NCBI GenBank assembly: GCA_023213395.1
Contig: CM041465.1
Coordinates: 67,587,741-67,651,740 of the forward strand
Length of the DNA: 64,000 bases
From: Cycas panzhihuaensis
Lineage: Eukaryota; Cycadophyta
Direction of reading: 5' to 3'
Position numbers and translations under genes: made by a program. The stretch's first letter is position 1, and the number at the start of each line of letters is the position of its first letter. Below are positions 23,295-36,581 of this stretch, one piece after another. The notes under the pieces are model-generated. The model was not told where the DNA came from. It ran no database searches and saw only the letters and a list, made by a program, of their open reading frames with translations.

Positions 23295-24320
23295 AAATGG
23301 TGTCATCCTCTATAATAAGGATAAACTATGGCTCTCTAAAAATTATATTATTTAATAAGCTATAACTATGGACAATCTCCTTCTTTAATTACTCTTTATG
23401 TTCTTTAGTTTTCTCTCACCTTTATCAAATGATATTCTACCAACCATATAAGGTCATTGCCTTCTTTTATCATAGGCATTAGTTGTTGGAATCATTCTCT
23501 ATCACCATCTTTTATCTTTTCTCTTTTGACATTCAAATTTAGAAGTGAACCCTAGTTTCATCCTTTATAGTTATTTATGATATAAGATCTATTTTGTCAA
23601 CTTTAATTATTATAATAGTTGTTTGATCTACTTTTTACTCATTTCCTTTTACCTTAGAGGTTTCTTCTTGATCATATATCATCTAATTTTTCTTTTATTT
23701 TCTTTTCTAATCCTTGGTTTCCTTTACTTACACTCCTAAAGTGAATACTCATTCTACCACCTTTCCTATATGATTGGAGACATTGTGATTTAGATTTCCT
23801 TTATTTTCCCATAGTTTGATCCTTGAAGAGTTTGATTACCCTTATTCCATTTTGGTTTTGTTAAAAAGTAGTAATCCTTATTGCATTGAGTAGGGATATA
23901 TTATAATTAGATGGTTCTTAAATCCTGTCTCTTATAAAATAGAAAATATTAGAAAAAAAAAAAGAAAAAATTATAAAAAAATAAATAAGAGAGACAAGTC
24001 TAAAAAGTACTATTGTTACCATCCTCTTGTAATTTGGGGCAAGTCATATGATGACTTTATTTCCACCTATATTTACTATAGGTGAGGTTCATTTAGGTGG
24101 GTCACTTAAGATTTTTGAATCCAACTACTTGGGTCCATGATGACCTCAGTTATGATCAAACCCTATTTGACATCTTTTAGATCATTAGATTATTGTCTTA
24201 GTTATGATATTATATTTTACTCCTTGTAGTCAAAACTACTTTCCTATTATTTTATACTAACTCCTCACAGATTGATTTCCATGACTTCCTTTTATTAATC
24301 ACTTTGTCTCTAGATTTAGT
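23295..24320. other. Spacer between integrase and aRNH, copy 1
   Basis: No gene. It aligns with 31741-32775 in copy 2, including an A-rich patch near 23950 and its counterpart near 32410. AT-rich. Confidence 0.6.
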
Positions 24321-24800
24321 TCCTATTGTTCTATGGCATTAAGTTTATTCACCAAAAAAGGTAGTAGAGGTAACCTAAGACTATTTGTTATTGCATGAGT
24401 GATATCTGATCAATCTAGAAACTTCATCTCCTCCACTAGTTTATTTTTACCTAAAGAAACCAGTAATGATGCTGAGTATTTTGTTATTATAAGGGCTTTA
24501 TTAGAGATTTCCTAGTTCCATAATGGTCCTATTATTATCTATTATGATTCCTAGGCTATTATTTATTAATCAGTTAGTATTTACTTAATATAATTTCCAT
24601 GGCTTCTTACCCTTTACCATCAAGCTTTATTATTGATGGCCTTTCCTTCTATTACCATATAGTTTATTCTATAATCCTTTAACATTGAAGCTAACTTTCT
24701 AGTTTCTTTTATTCTAGATAACTAGCTTTGTTAGATTTTATCCTACATTGGGGGCATCCCACTTTGGAATGAGTATAAATACCACTCTATAAAGAGTCTA
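24321..24800 (+). pseudogene. Additional RNase H (aRNH), copy 1
   Basis: The plus strand reads KGSRGNLR near 24355, then SLFLPKETSNDAEYFVIIRA near 24443 and FHNGPIIIYYDS near 24516. The counterpart at 58.3 kb has GIFLPEATNNEIKY and FHHGSIILLCDS. This is the archaeal-type RNase H (RVT_3-like) known as a second RNase H in plant Tat elements. A late NIEANFLVSFIL block near 24690 matches NIEADSLVGLIL. The first Asp (normally before GxSxGN) is replaced here. It lies between integrase and the antisense gene. Confidence 0.78.
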
Positions 24801-25599
24801 AACTATGGGATTTGAAAATAGAGGTATGAGTTATATGAAGGGCAAGTTAATTGATTTAAGATAAGATGAAGTATTAGAAAAGATAGACCCACATTGGAAT
24901 CATAGGCCGAGGAGGATCTTAGCAGGGGGCAAATCCATCAAAGCCTCTTGCCCCTAGAAGGAGCCAATGAAGAGTTCTAAATACTCAAGAAACGAGTTGT
25001 CTATCAAGTGAAACTCATCTTTTATTTCATAAATAACATGTTTTTCTTTAGATATATTATATAAACATCAATTTTAGTCGGTGTTTATATAATCTATCCT
25101 GAGTATGATGCAAGTCATATAAGCCTGTCTACTTTAGAAGGCTTGTGTTGTTCCATATTTTGTTCTTATAAACTTATTATCATTTATTTTTTAGATGGTT
25201 TTAAGTTTATGAGAATATAATTGATAAATCTTTTTCATCTACCCCCTCTATGCTTTAATCTAATTTTCTTTCCTTTCTTGTTCCTTATATTTTTATTTTT
25301 CAAGCCCCCCTTACTGCATAATAAGTATAAACTATCATGTATATACTAATAAAAAAAGAAAAAATATAAAAATATAAAAACAAAAAAAATCTCTACATGC
25401 TTTCATGGATATTCACAATGATGACTTTATATTATGCATAATATATGATTAGGGATAAAAGAGGGAAAATGAGTTTAGAGACAACGATTCATCCACATAT
25501 TTACACATATGATGATGGAAATAATACATACATATATATACATGATAAAAGTACTACATGGCTATCATAAAGTACATTTTCCATCTTATGGCTCATGTA
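24801..25599. other. Spacer after aRNH, copy 1
   Basis: No gene. It is homologous to 33231-34140, for example the CCCCTAGAAGGAGCCAATGA block near 24952 and 33411. Confidence 0.6.
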
Positions 25600-27475
25600 T
25601 AATATCATGTGTGGCTATAAGATGCCCCCATATCTCCTCCCTCTCTTATATCAATATAATATCCACTCTCATCTATGTCAACCATGGTGAGACTCCTCCT
25701 ATACTCCTCCTAGCAATACTCTCTTATCCCAATCTGGTGCCTATCTATGTGTCAACTCCCTCCTTAGTGGTAGCTACCTGCCCTACTATACTATGGTGCT
25801 CTTTGATGGAGTGAATCATCCCCCTACTTATGCTAAGGTCATCTTTTGAGGATGGCATCTCTCATCCTTGACTACCTTAAGCTTTATTTCTTGAATCTTT
25901 AGCTCCATCTACATGTCTTAGATCATGTCTCGAGATCGTAAGGCAAGACCAAAATACTCGATCAAAACTCCTAATAATGTTTAGTCAATAACATTCCATG
26001 ATAAAGGTTCCTCTCACATGTATAAATAAGGAAAAATTAGGTCCAACATCCTTTGGACCTTTGATAGGGTCACACTACTCTTACTTACCCATGAAAACAT
26101 AACGATCATGATCAATCTCCTATTATAAAGGGTAAATAATCAAAAGAAAAAATAATAATGAATCATATATATAGTATAATAACCAACATACTTGGTAACT
26201 TTCCTCCTCTTACTAGCTCATCTCCTCTTGAGGGCTTTAACATCATCCCCTTTATTGGCTCTATACCATCCCCTTGAGGTTGTTAAGGAGCCTCTCTTAC
26301 TCTATCTCCTCCCTCATCCTCTATTAGTCCTTACCTCTAATGGAACCTAGGTCCATGCTCTAAATGGAGACTCTTCCACCATTAGTAGCTCATCCTATCT
26401 CCTGGACTACCTCTCTAGCTCCTCTCCTATCTCATTTAGATGATAACTCTCCTCTCTCTCTCCTTCCACCTCAGACAAGCTGTTGAGGTACTTCTCCTCT
26501 CCCTACTCAGTTATTTAAATGTTGTCCTTTCTTTATATCCTCTCCTTTCTCTTATACCTCTCCCTTTATCTATAAAGGGAGCCTCCTCTACTATTACTCT
26601 CTTAATTATATTTGTCTCATTATAGCCCCATGTTGGTAACCCCTCATATGGGTCCTCTACTAGCTATCACCTTATCATATGACTTATTAAAGGACTTTGT
26701 GTAGTCCTCACTACTATGGATAACCTATTATGGACCCTAGCCCTCATGTTCCACCTATTCATTCCTAGATCTATGATAGTTAACTCTCCTAGAAGTCCAC
26801 CTAGTCTCATTAATGGAATATGGTCACATAGCCAGTGCATAAGAATAGAGCTCTATGAAAATCCCCCTTTGTCCTTGTTTCCTAATCTTAGATAACTAAA
26901 GATACATACTATCTAAGATATGCTATCCCTAGTTTATTATGATATCTCTCTTATCTCTAAATCTCCCCAACCCATTGAGTAAGGACCCCATAAAATTTTA
27001 GGTCCTCATAATCATGAATATAATAATCAAAGTAATAATCTTTCGTATAATGGGTATCCCCTTTGCTACCCCCATTGCCTCTATAAAAACACCATGATGG
27101 GTAAATTGATTAGAAAAGATAGTAAGGTATTGGTTGTAGGCCTCCTATGACTTGTCATTAATAACTCTACACAATCTAACTCCCTCTCCACACTAACTAA
27201 CTCCTAAGATCCTACTAATATCCCTTGGAGTAATCTGGATGTCTCTAATCCCTCATACTCTAAATACCCTCTATCGAGGAAGCTAATATCCTATAATATC
27301 ATGTAGTATACTATACTCCATTATTAACTAGATAGACCTACTCACTTGGTATAACCCATACCTCTATAAAATGTCCTAATCCTCCTCTCCCAGCTCAATA
27401 ATAAGCTCTCTTATGGCCAATCCCTCATTTTATCTAGCATCTACCCTCTCTAGTGGCTACATCACATAAAAAGAG
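25600..27475 (-). pseudogene. Antisense plant-mobile-domain-like gene, copy 1
   Basis: Runs opposite to gag-pol. On the minus strand RDIQITPRDISRILGV near 27180-27230 corresponds to GDVSVTPRDVRRILGV near 56890-56940 in the complete element. Other stretches align by position and by Leu/Ser/Pro-biased plus-strand shadows (25640-25800, 26440-26620). The function of such proteins in transposons is unknown; plant-mobile-domain proteins in the host take part in silencing and genome stability. Heavily decayed. Its start end is at about 27475, where copy 2 has the solo LTR. Confidence 0.6.
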
Positions 27476-28801
27476 ATTTATAAGTACGTATCTTCTATTG
27501 AAAAATCATTTTATCTTTTTTGTTTTCTTAGTCTTAATGTCAAAAACACAATAACATAGTTAAAAAATAGTAACATAATATAAAGCATGATTTCATTATA
27601 AAAAATATGATTTTCTAAAATTAGTTATAATTCCTATAATTGCATTTTTTTTATTTTCTCACATTTTTAGTACTAATATTATGCTTTTTTCTCTATATTA
27701 ATAGATTTTCCATAACAAAAATTATTTTTAAAATTATTTCTAAGTAAAAACTCATCAGATACCTTGCTCCTTGATACATCTCTCTTAAATCCTCTATCTA
27801 GAGCTAATATGGAGCCTGAATAGCTTATTCATCACCTCTTGCACTCAGAAAATGGCTTCTATAATCTTCATTTTCTAACTCTTGCCCATGAAAATGAAAT
27901 CAAAATTTCCTTGTTTTCTTATAAAAAGGGTTCTTTTGATTTTTGATGAGATTTTTTTTCTTTTGATTTGTTTGATCCTCTCAGGTTGATAGGTTTCAAT
28001 TTTGGTTTCTTTAATCAAAATGGACATATTTTGAATCTAGAATTTTGCTAATTTCTCTTATCAACAAGTCCCTTTTATCCTCTTAAAAGTCAACCTTTTA
28101 TTAATGATTCTCCTAGCTTTAAATATGGTAGTTTTATCTTTTTCTTTCACTATTAGTATCCCATATCAAGTTTTAAGTTACTAGTTATTAATGAGCCTAA
28201 ACTATAGCAACCTTACACTCTGAAAACTTATATATTAAAGAGCTAAAACTATGACAAAAATCATTCTCTAAAATACAAATGTTTATGAGCTTAAACTATA
28301 ATAATCAAGCTTTGAAAAGTCACCTACTAATGAGTTTAAACTATGGTAGTATTAAGCTCTAAAAAGTCACCTATTAATAAGCTTATAAATGATGACAGCC
28401 AATCTCTCACATTTCAACAAAGGAATCCTGCCTTCAAAGCATGGTTAATGAGGTAAAACTATAACCACTTAGATTAAATCCCCATGTAGTTTATGGGCAT
28501 CTTTGATGATGTAATAGACCAAGTTGTAAGTCCAATATAATTTATAGGCATTCTTATATCGATTCATCCTTTAAGCCCTATCCACTTGGTAGGTATTTTG
28601 GTAGTACTTTTTTGTTATTATTGTAATGAAGTTAAGATTTACTTTTAGTAGTATATTTGATATTTATTTTATTGTATAATTCCATCATCCATTCATCTAT
28701 CATTCCATTCTTTTTCCTACTATTTCTAAGAGATCTTATGTTTCACATATTACCACTCTTCACCATCTTACTTGTATCTCAAGATAGGAGCTTTAGGTGT
28801 C
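27476..28801. other. Promoter side of the antisense gene and 3' spacer, copy 1
   Basis: No gene. It contains the minus-strand TATA box at 27919-27927 and repeated GAGCCTAAACTATG-like phrases at 28190-28400, which recur in copy 2 at 37310-37620. Confidence 0.55.
27919..27927 (-). promoter_or_regulatory. TATA box of the antisense gene, copy 1
   Basis: Minus strand TTTTTATAA within CCTTTTTATAAGAAAA. It matches in position CCTTTATATAAGAAAA of copy 2 and CCTATATAAGGAAAA of the complete element. Confidence 0.5.
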
Positions 28802-28812
28802 AAGGGGGTAAA
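28802..28812 (+). other. Polypurine tract, copy 1
   Basis: AAGGGGGTAAA directly before the LTR; copy 2 has AAAGGGGGCAAA. Confidence 0.8.
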
Positions 28813-31174
28813 TATTTCACCAAAATTTAGCCCTTACTTAGCTCTTACATATTTTTATAAATTTTCTTATTTGATCAAGGGTGTGTTGCTTGTAACTAAA
28901 ACTATATTTTATGTTGAAGATATGTAATGAGATACGTTTACTTGATTTTATATAATTTTAGAGAAATGTTATTATGGCTTTGGGAATGATTGATGTTTAA
29001 ATGATGATGAGTATGTTTTACAGCTTCCATATGTTGATGAATGGAACTAAAGCATCAAATTCTTTCCCTAATCTATTTTTTCCTTTGAAACACCTTATGG
29101 TTCTTGGGTTTTTCCTTTATTCTTATATTTTGACTATTAATTTTTCATGTTTTTGGGTTTATGCTTAATTTATCACTTCTTTTGAGCCATGTTTTCTCTT
29201 TGATGAACCCTTTTTATTTAATTTTTGGTATAACTCTAAGTTTTCTCAAAGTTTGATTCTTAATTTTTTCTTAGCCTTTTAGTATTACCAAAATGCAACT
29301 AATCATATTTTATACATAAAGTCACATCTTTTGTCCTACATAAAATGTGACCAATTGTATTTTATATAGAAAATCACATTTTTTACTATTATGAATTAAA
29401 ATTTTTTAGTCAAATGTGTCATTTCTTCTTTATCTTTCACATGTTTTCACCCTAATTTTATGGTAACTCCTTCTTTCTCATATAAAAACCCTTAAAACCC
29501 TTTAGAATTGATTAGAAATTTGTGGTTGCATCTTTTGGCAAGTAAGGAAGTGGAAAATAGGTAGAATTAAGTGGGGAAAAGCTTAGAATTCTGAAAACAT
29601 GGATTGTTTTAGCTGAAATCTATTTGCTAAAGGTTAGTTAAGTCATCCTATCATCTCCAAAGTCTTAATCGAAGCTCTAATACTTTTTTAGTAAGTGTTA
29701 TAATACTTTTCTATTATCACTTTTTAGTTTGTGAAAGATTCTTCCTAGCTTATGTTGTACCTAGTATATCTTTCCTTCTTTTTCTTGGTTATGGCTTATT
29801 TATTATTTATCTTGGTGGTTGTTTTCCTTAGAATGATCTAGGTTGAAAGGTCATCCTTTTATAGGGTTTATAGAAATTAGCTCTTTAGAAGGGAGTCCTT
29901 CCTCTTCTCAACATATATAAATCTTCTCCCCCCCTTCTCCATAGTAGTCTTAGCTATTTCCAAGATGATGTTGGCCTTATTCTCTTGGTTTTGGTGATAC
30001 TTCTTTTGTTTTTCTCAATCTTTTCCTTTCTTGTTGCATGTTTCAAGGAAAAAATTGGAGAAAGATTGACCAATAAGGGGAAGGCTACTATCCTGAGGCA
30101 CATATATAGTTGTAAATTTAAGGAGTTCTTGTAGCTTTGATTTATGTTTTTCATTATTCTTTTATTTCCCATCTTTCTTTTGAAAGATGCTTGGTTAGAA
30201 AAACGTAAAGAGAATAAATTTCATATGATAATATTTACTTTTTTCTTTCTTAGGAGATAAATTGAATTCATGATTTTTATCATTGTTTGTTATTAAAATT
30301 ATTATGAAATCGTTTTATGCTCTTAGTCTCTTAAATCAATTGCATGTATGATGATCATGATTGTTTGTTAGATTTACACCTTACATCACATCTCTTACAA
30401 GATACTTTGATGAGTTTTATTCTTGCATGTGAAGAATTCATCTTGCATGTTATAGTTTTTAAGTTTATCTCTTTAATTTGAAGTCTTTCTACCATTGAAA
30501 GTTCTAAAAAAATTCATTGAGTGTCATATATGCAAATAGAAAGAACTTAAAAGGAGTCTCACACCATCCCATGCTTCATCTTCTAGGTATGTATAAATGT
30601 CTTCTTTTGTAAGTATTACCTTTTTATTTGAAGTATAAGCTTATTTAAAGTTCATAGAGATAGGTTTATCTTTATCTTAGGCAAGATTCCTTTTCTTTAA
30701 AAAAGAATAAAAAAATCATATGTCATCCCTTCATTCTTTATTAAATTTGAAGAGTAATTTACCTTCGATTCATTAGTCTTTTGGTCACCTTTGCAAGTGT
30801 ATGATCTTGAGTTTATTTGTTTTGACCTTTCTTATATATGAATAAACCTAAAACATTAAAAAATATAAGGAAAGGGAGAGCAACAAACTAGAAAATAAAA
30901 TAAAAACACTGTCAATGTAACTTTGAATTTAGATCTTATCTACTTAATTATGTAGGCTACTATATTCTTTTACTAGGTGTCGTTCATATATACTAGCCTC
31001 TTTCATATCATTTTCAACTAGAGAACATAGCCATGTAGAGACTCCTTATGAGTTGGACAAAGTTAGTTCTTAGGTTCCTATAGGTTGATCAATCTTCTAA
31101 TATTCATAATAAATAGAGGAAATATAAAATTATTAAGAGGTACTTAACTTAGACTAATTCCCAAACAACCATAA
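28813..31174 (+). repeat. Tat-family LTR, copy 1
   Basis: About 2.36 kb, beginning TATTTCACCAAAATTTAG (copy 2 begins TGTTTCACCAAAATCTAG). A TATA-like CATATATAAATC lies near 29910. It carries the intact single-copy TAGGC at 30953-30957 that is duplicated around the insertion in copy 2. The end is not certain because the next bases are integrase of copy 2; ACCAT is shared at the junction. Confidence 0.82.
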
Positions 31175-31740
31175 TCCACAAGCTAATGGCTAAGTAGAAG
31201 CCTTCAATAAGACTTTGGATAAGATTTTGGTGAAGACTGTTACAAATTTATATCAAAATTAGCATACTTAGTTGTTTTCAATATTATAAGCATAAACTTC
31301 TATCAAAAATTCCATTGGTATGACATCTTTCTCTTTGGTTTATGGTGTCAAAGCAGTCCTCCCTTTAGAAGTTGAAATCCCTTCATTAATTATTTTATTC
31401 AAAGAGTTTACTAATAAAGAGTTTCAAAGGGAAGCATGCCTTTTGGAACTTAGAAAAGTAGATGAAACTTATCTCAAGGTATTACAAAATAATTTGGCTT
31501 CTAAAATTAGAATTTAAGCTACCCATGATAGATAACTTAGACCTAAAAAATTTTGTGTTGGTAATAAGATATTGAATTTAGAATATTTTCATGATAAACA
31601 ATGAAAATTTTCTCTAAAATAGGTTAGTCAGTACTTGATTATTGAAGTCTGAAAGAATTGTACCTACCAAATTTCTATATTAGAGGGCTTCGAGTTTAAG
31701 AAAGCCATTAATTCTTAATACTTAAGGAAATTTTATGCCT
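31175..31740 (+). pseudogene. pol: Copy 2 integrase, C-terminal part
   Basis: Begins at HKLMAK-like sequence, the counterpart of HLQANGQVE (22725). It then has the open stretch 31320-31517 (SFSLVYGVKAVLPLEVEIPS), matching TPFSLVYETKAVLSLEVGIP at about 54120. The zinc domain and the two Asp residues are absent because the copy starts after them. It ends near 31740 in a KKFY-like block. Confidence 0.85.
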
Positions 31741-32775
31741 AAAATGATGGCATTCTTTTTATTGAGGATAAACTACAACTAAGAAAAGTTATATTGTCTA
31801 ATGAACTAAAACTATGGATAATCTCCTTCCTTAAATACTCTCTACATTCCTCTAGTTTTCTCTCACCTCTATCAAGTTATATTTTACCAACCATATAAGA
31901 CTACTACCTTCTTTTTCCATAGGCATTAGATGTTGGAATCATTTTCTATCACCATCTTTTATTAGTTCTCTTTTGAAATCCAAACTCAAAAGAGAACTTT
32001 GGCCCATAGTTTTATCCTTGATAGCTATTTATGATATAAGATCTCTTTTGTTAACTTTAATTATTATACTAGTTGATTGATCTACCTTTTATGCCTTTCC
32101 TTTCAGCTTAGAATCTTCTTATTAATTATATATCATCTACTTTTTGTTTTGTTTTCTTTCTAATCTTTGATTTCATTTATTTACACTCTTGAAGTAAATA
32201 CTTATTTTATTGCCTTCCCTATATGATTGGAGACATCATGATTAAGATTTCCTTTACTTCCCTACACTTTGATCCTTGAAGAGTTTGGATCCTCTTTTGT
32301 CCTCTTGGTTTCACTAAAAAGAAACGATGTTTATTACGTTAAGAAGGGATATGTTATAATTAAATGATTCTCAAATCTTCTCTCTTGTAAATATTGAAAA
32401 GAAGTCTAAAAAAATTTAAAAAAAAAAGAGGAAAAAAGAAAAAAATGAGAGAGAAGTCTAAAAATACTATTATTACCATCTTCTTATAATCTGGGACAAG
32501 TCATATAATGGCTTCATCCACACCTATATTTACTATAGATTAGGTTTTTTTGAGTAGGTCACTTAGGATTTTTAGATCTAACTACTTGAATCCACCATGG
32601 CCTCAATTATGATTGAACCCTATTTAACATCTTTTGGACCATTGGATTGTTATCCTAGTTATGATATTATCCTTTACTCCTTGTAGTTGAAACTATTTTT
32701 TTATTATTTTACACCAACTCCTTACTAATTGATCCTTATGACTTCTTTTTATTAATCACTCTATCTGCAAATCTA
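31741..32775. other. Spacer, copy 2
   Basis: No gene; homologous to 23295-24320. Confidence 0.6.
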
Positions 32776-33240
32776 GTTTATATCTTTCCATGACAATGAG
32801 AATATTCACTAATGGAGGTAGTAGAGGTAACCCATGACTGTTTACTATTGCATGGGTGATATATGATCAATCAAGGTGATTCCTCTCCTATGCTAGTTTA
32901 TTTTTACCTATAGAAACCAATAATGAAGCTAAATATTCTACTCTTATAGGAGCCTTATTTGAGATTTCTCAATTTCATGATGGTCTTGTTAGTATCTACT
33001 CTAATTCTTAGGTTAGTATTTATTAATTGGTTTGTATTTATCAAATCTACTCTCCATGAATCCTTACCTTTTACCATCAAGATTCATTATTTATGTCCTT
33101 ATTTTATTCTATTACCATCTAATTTATTTTATAATCCTTTAATACTGAAGCTCACTCTCTAGTTTCTTTTATCCTAGATAACTACCTTGAGTAGATTTTA
33201 TCTTATGTTAGGGGCATCCCACTCCAAAATGAGTATACAC
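32776..33240 (+). pseudogene. Additional RNase H (aRNH), copy 2
   Basis: The plus strand reads IFTNGGSRGNP near 32810, IAWVIYDQSR near 32850, SLFLPIETNNEAKYSTLIGA near 32905 and FHDGLVSIYSNS near 32975. Same layout as copies 1 and 3. The first Asp is Asn (TNGG) and the third Asp is Asn (YSNS), both consistent with G-to-A or related changes; the Glu remains. Confidence 0.78.
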
Positions 33241-34033
33241 TATCACTCCATAACAAGAATAAATAATGGGCTTTGAAAATAGATGTATGAGTTATATAGA
33301 GGATAAATTAATAGATTTTAGATATGATGAATTATTAGAAAAGATAGATTCATGTGGAAATCATAGGCTAAGGAGGTCTTGGTAGGGGGTAAGTCCCTAA
33401 AAGCCTCTTACCCCTAGAAGGAGCCAATGAGGAATCCTAATTACTTGAGAAATGAGTCATTTATCAAGTGAAACTCATCTTTCGTTTTATAAACAACATG
33501 TTTTTCTCTAGATATATTATATAAATATCAATTTTAGACAATGTTTATATAATCTATCTTGAGTATTATGTGAGTGATGTAAGCCTTTCCTTTTTAGAAG
33601 GCTTGTATTATTCCTTTTTTATTCTTATAAGCTTATTACTATTTTCTTTTCAAATGATTTTAAGTTTATGAGAATAGAATTAATAAACCTTTTCCGTCAA
33701 CTCCCTCCTATTCTTTAACCTATTTTTCTTTTCCTTATTTCTTATATTTCTATTTTTCAATGAACCCTTTACTCCAAAATATGTATAAGCTATCATGCAT
33801 ATACTAATCAAAAATCCCAAGAAAAATTAAAAAACAAGAAAACCTTTTATGTTGTCTTAAACATTCACATTGATGAGTTTATATTATCCATAACATATAA
33901 TTTTGGATAAAGGTGGGGGGGAGGGAATGACTTTAGAGACAATGGTTCCACACATTTATGCAAATGATGATAAAAATAGTATATCTATCTATCTATCTAT
34001 CTGTGTATGTGTGTGTGTGTGTGTGTGTGTGTC

Positions 34034-34064
<31 letters not shown>

Positions 34065-34149
34065 TTGTGTGTGTGCATGTGTATGTGTGAGATAAAAGTA
34101 CTAAATGGTTGTCATAAAGTATATCTTCTATCTTGTGTCTCATATACTA
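33241..34149. other. Spacer with microsatellite, copy 2
   Basis: No gene; homologous to 24801-25599, with a TATC/GT microsatellite added. Confidence 0.55.
33982..34095. repeat. Compound microsatellite (TATC)n-(GT)n
   Basis: About five TATC units followed by a long GT run with TATG and CTGTG interruptions. Copy 1 has only short TATA/CATA runs at the matching place (25530-25545), so expansion occurred after duplication. Confidence 0.9.
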
Positions 34150-35925
34150 CATCATGTGAGGTTATAGGATGCCTAATTATCTCCTCCCTATCTCTTATCA
34201 ATACAAGGTCTACTCTCATCTCTATGAACCATGGTGAGACTCCCCCTGTCCTCCTCCTAGAAACACTCTCTTATCTCAACCTGGGGCTTGTCCATGTGCC
34301 AACTCCCTCCTCAATGGTAGCTACCTACCTTGTTGTTCTATGGTGCTCTTTGATGGAGTGACTCATCTCACTACCTATGTGAAGGTCATCCTTTAAAGAT
34401 GATGTCTCTCTTCCTCAACTATCTTGAGCTCTATCTTTTAGATCCTTAACCCCATTTTCATATCCTAAATCATGTCCTAATCTCATAATATAGAACCAAA
34501 ATACTCAATTTTACCTCATAATGTCTACTCAATAACATTCCATGCTAGAGGTTCCTTTGATGTAGATAAATAAGGAAAAATTGTGTCCAACATCCTCCAG
34601 ACCTCTGATAAGCTTACACTACTCTCACCTACCATGAAAACATAATGATCATTATTAGTCTCCTATTAAAAAGGGCAGATAATCAAAAGAAAAATAGTAA
34701 TAAGTTATATTCAAAGAATAATAATTAATAAATCTATTAACTTATCTCATCCTAAGGGCTCTACTATCATCTCCTCTACTAGTTGTATTCCATTCCATAG
34801 AGGCTATTAAGGAGCCTATCCTACTATGTCTCCTCCCTCATCTTTTATCGCTCCTTGCCTGATGATAGAACCTAGTTCCATACTCTAAATAGACCCTCCT
34901 ATGCCACCACTAGCTCCTCTTATCTCCTAGAGTACCTCCCTACCTCCTCTAGATGATACCCCTACCTCCTCTCACAAGCTATTTAGGTACTTCCTCTCTC
35001 CCTCCTTGGTTACTTAGATGTTATCCTCTCTCTCTTTGTACTCACCATCCTCTTCTCCCCCTTCCTCTACCTATAATGAAATCCTCCTATACTTCTGCTC
35101 TCTTAACATTCTCTATCTCATTATCTCTTCATGCTAGTAATCCCTCATATGGGTCCTCTACTAACTATCTCCTTGCCATCTGACTCAATAAAGGATTATG
35201 TGTAGTCCTCGTTTCTATGGCTACCCTATTATGGATCCTGGAACTCATGTTCCACCTATTCATCCTTGGATCCTTAATAGTTAAGTCTCCTAACACTCCA
35301 CCTAGTCTTATTAATGGAATATAGTCATATAGCTAACACATAAGAATAAAGCTATATGAAAAACCCCCTTGTCCTTATCTCTTGATCCTGGATAATTGGA
35401 GACATATGCTATCTAAGATGTATTATTCCTAGTTTATCCTAATCCCTCTCTCACATCTCCTATCACCCCAACTCACTCAGTAGGGACCCTTATAAGATTT
35501 TGGGTCCTCGTGGTCCTAAATATGATAATCAACACAATAATCTTTTATATTACTTATATCCCCTCTACAGCCCCTATTACCTCTATAGATATACCATGAG
35601 GGCCAAACTAATCAATAAATCTAATAAGGTAGACTGTAAGCCTCCTAGTACTCATCATCAATAACTCTACTCAATGTAACTCTCTCTCCATGCCAACTAA
35701 CTTCTAAGATCCTGCCAATATCCCTAGGAGTAATTTAGATGTCTCTAATTCCTTATACTATGAATATCCTCTCCTAAGAAAGCTAACATCCTATAAAATC
35801 ATGTAATATCTCATACTCCATTACTAATTGGATAGACCCACTTACTTGAGATATTTGTTAGCTTACTAATAAGCTCTTCGATGGCTAATCCCTTATTTTC
35901 TCTAGTATCTACCCTCTCTATTGGT
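34150..35925 (-). pseudogene. Antisense plant-mobile-domain-like gene, copy 2
   Basis: Minus strand ITPRDIGRIL near 35705-35735 (preceded by RDI and a stop) is the same conserved block as in the other two copies. The remaining stretch aligns in order with copy 1. Decayed by stops and small indels. The solo LTR at 35929 separates the body from its conserved TATA box at 37039-37047. Confidence 0.58.
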
Positions 35926-36581
35926 TAGTGTTAAGAAAACTTGGTCTAACTAGCCAAAACTAGCCACCAAGATCTAACTACTTTACAATAATAATAAGGA
36001 TTCCAAATTATAATAAATGTAAGTATCTAAAACTAGAGATTTAACATACATAAGAAAGCATACACAATATTGAGTACATAAATTTTAATGTGGTAAAACC
36101 CTAACAGAGTGCTAGGGAAACATCCACATAGGAAAGGTATCAATCTTTATTACTCAACAATAAAAGATTGTATATGTAATCACCATAGAATTTTCACAGT
36201 GACAATAACCAAAACTACCCACTCACAATATGATGTAATAATAATATAATGTGATACAGTTACCCTTAAAATGGGTTATAAGAAAGGCACCTCAATCATA
36301 GCCATTAGATCTAGGTCTTTTTAATGAACAACCTAGAATCCCTTTATAATTTAATAGGTTTTAAGCCCTAGTATTTTGCTTTGGAGGCTACTGCCCCCAA
36401 ACCCCAACTTTCAGGGGGTGGAGGGGTGACGGCGTTCCACACACCCTACATCCCCCTTGCCCAAGGGGGGTTGTAGCCTCCTTTGGATCCCCCCAAGGAA
36501 AGATTGGTAGGGAAATTATGCCAACAAAGATTTTAAAAATTAAAGCCTTGTCATAATTATTGTCACATATCTAGTAGTTAT
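35924..36581. mobile_element. Solo LTR insertion
   Basis: 648-bp segment 35929-36576 starting TGTTAAGAAAAC and ending ATATCTAGTA. It is flanked by GTTAG (35924-35928) and GTTAT (36577-36581), four of five bases equal. Copy 1 lacks it: the empty site reads GTGGCTACATC at 27454-27464. A second copy lies inverted at 44399-44967. No primer site, polypurine tract or coding DNA adjoins it. Confidence 0.78.

Larger units (their letters stand above)
19930..31174 (+). mobile_element. Tat-type Ty3/gypsy element, copy 1 (5' truncated)
   Basis: Homologous along its length to the complete element at 45185-61957 but much more AT-rich and decayed. It contains pol from upstream of RT, integrase, additional RNase H, an antisense plant-mobile-domain gene, a polypurine tract (28802-28812) and one LTR (28813-31174). 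The 5' LTR, primer site and gag are missing. It is followed directly by copy 2. Confidence 0.85.

Noticed and set aside
33903-34361. Plus-strand open frame of 152 codons with a Cys/Val run
   Set aside because: The Cys/Val run is a GT microsatellite; the rest is the shadow of the antisense gene of Tat copy 2.
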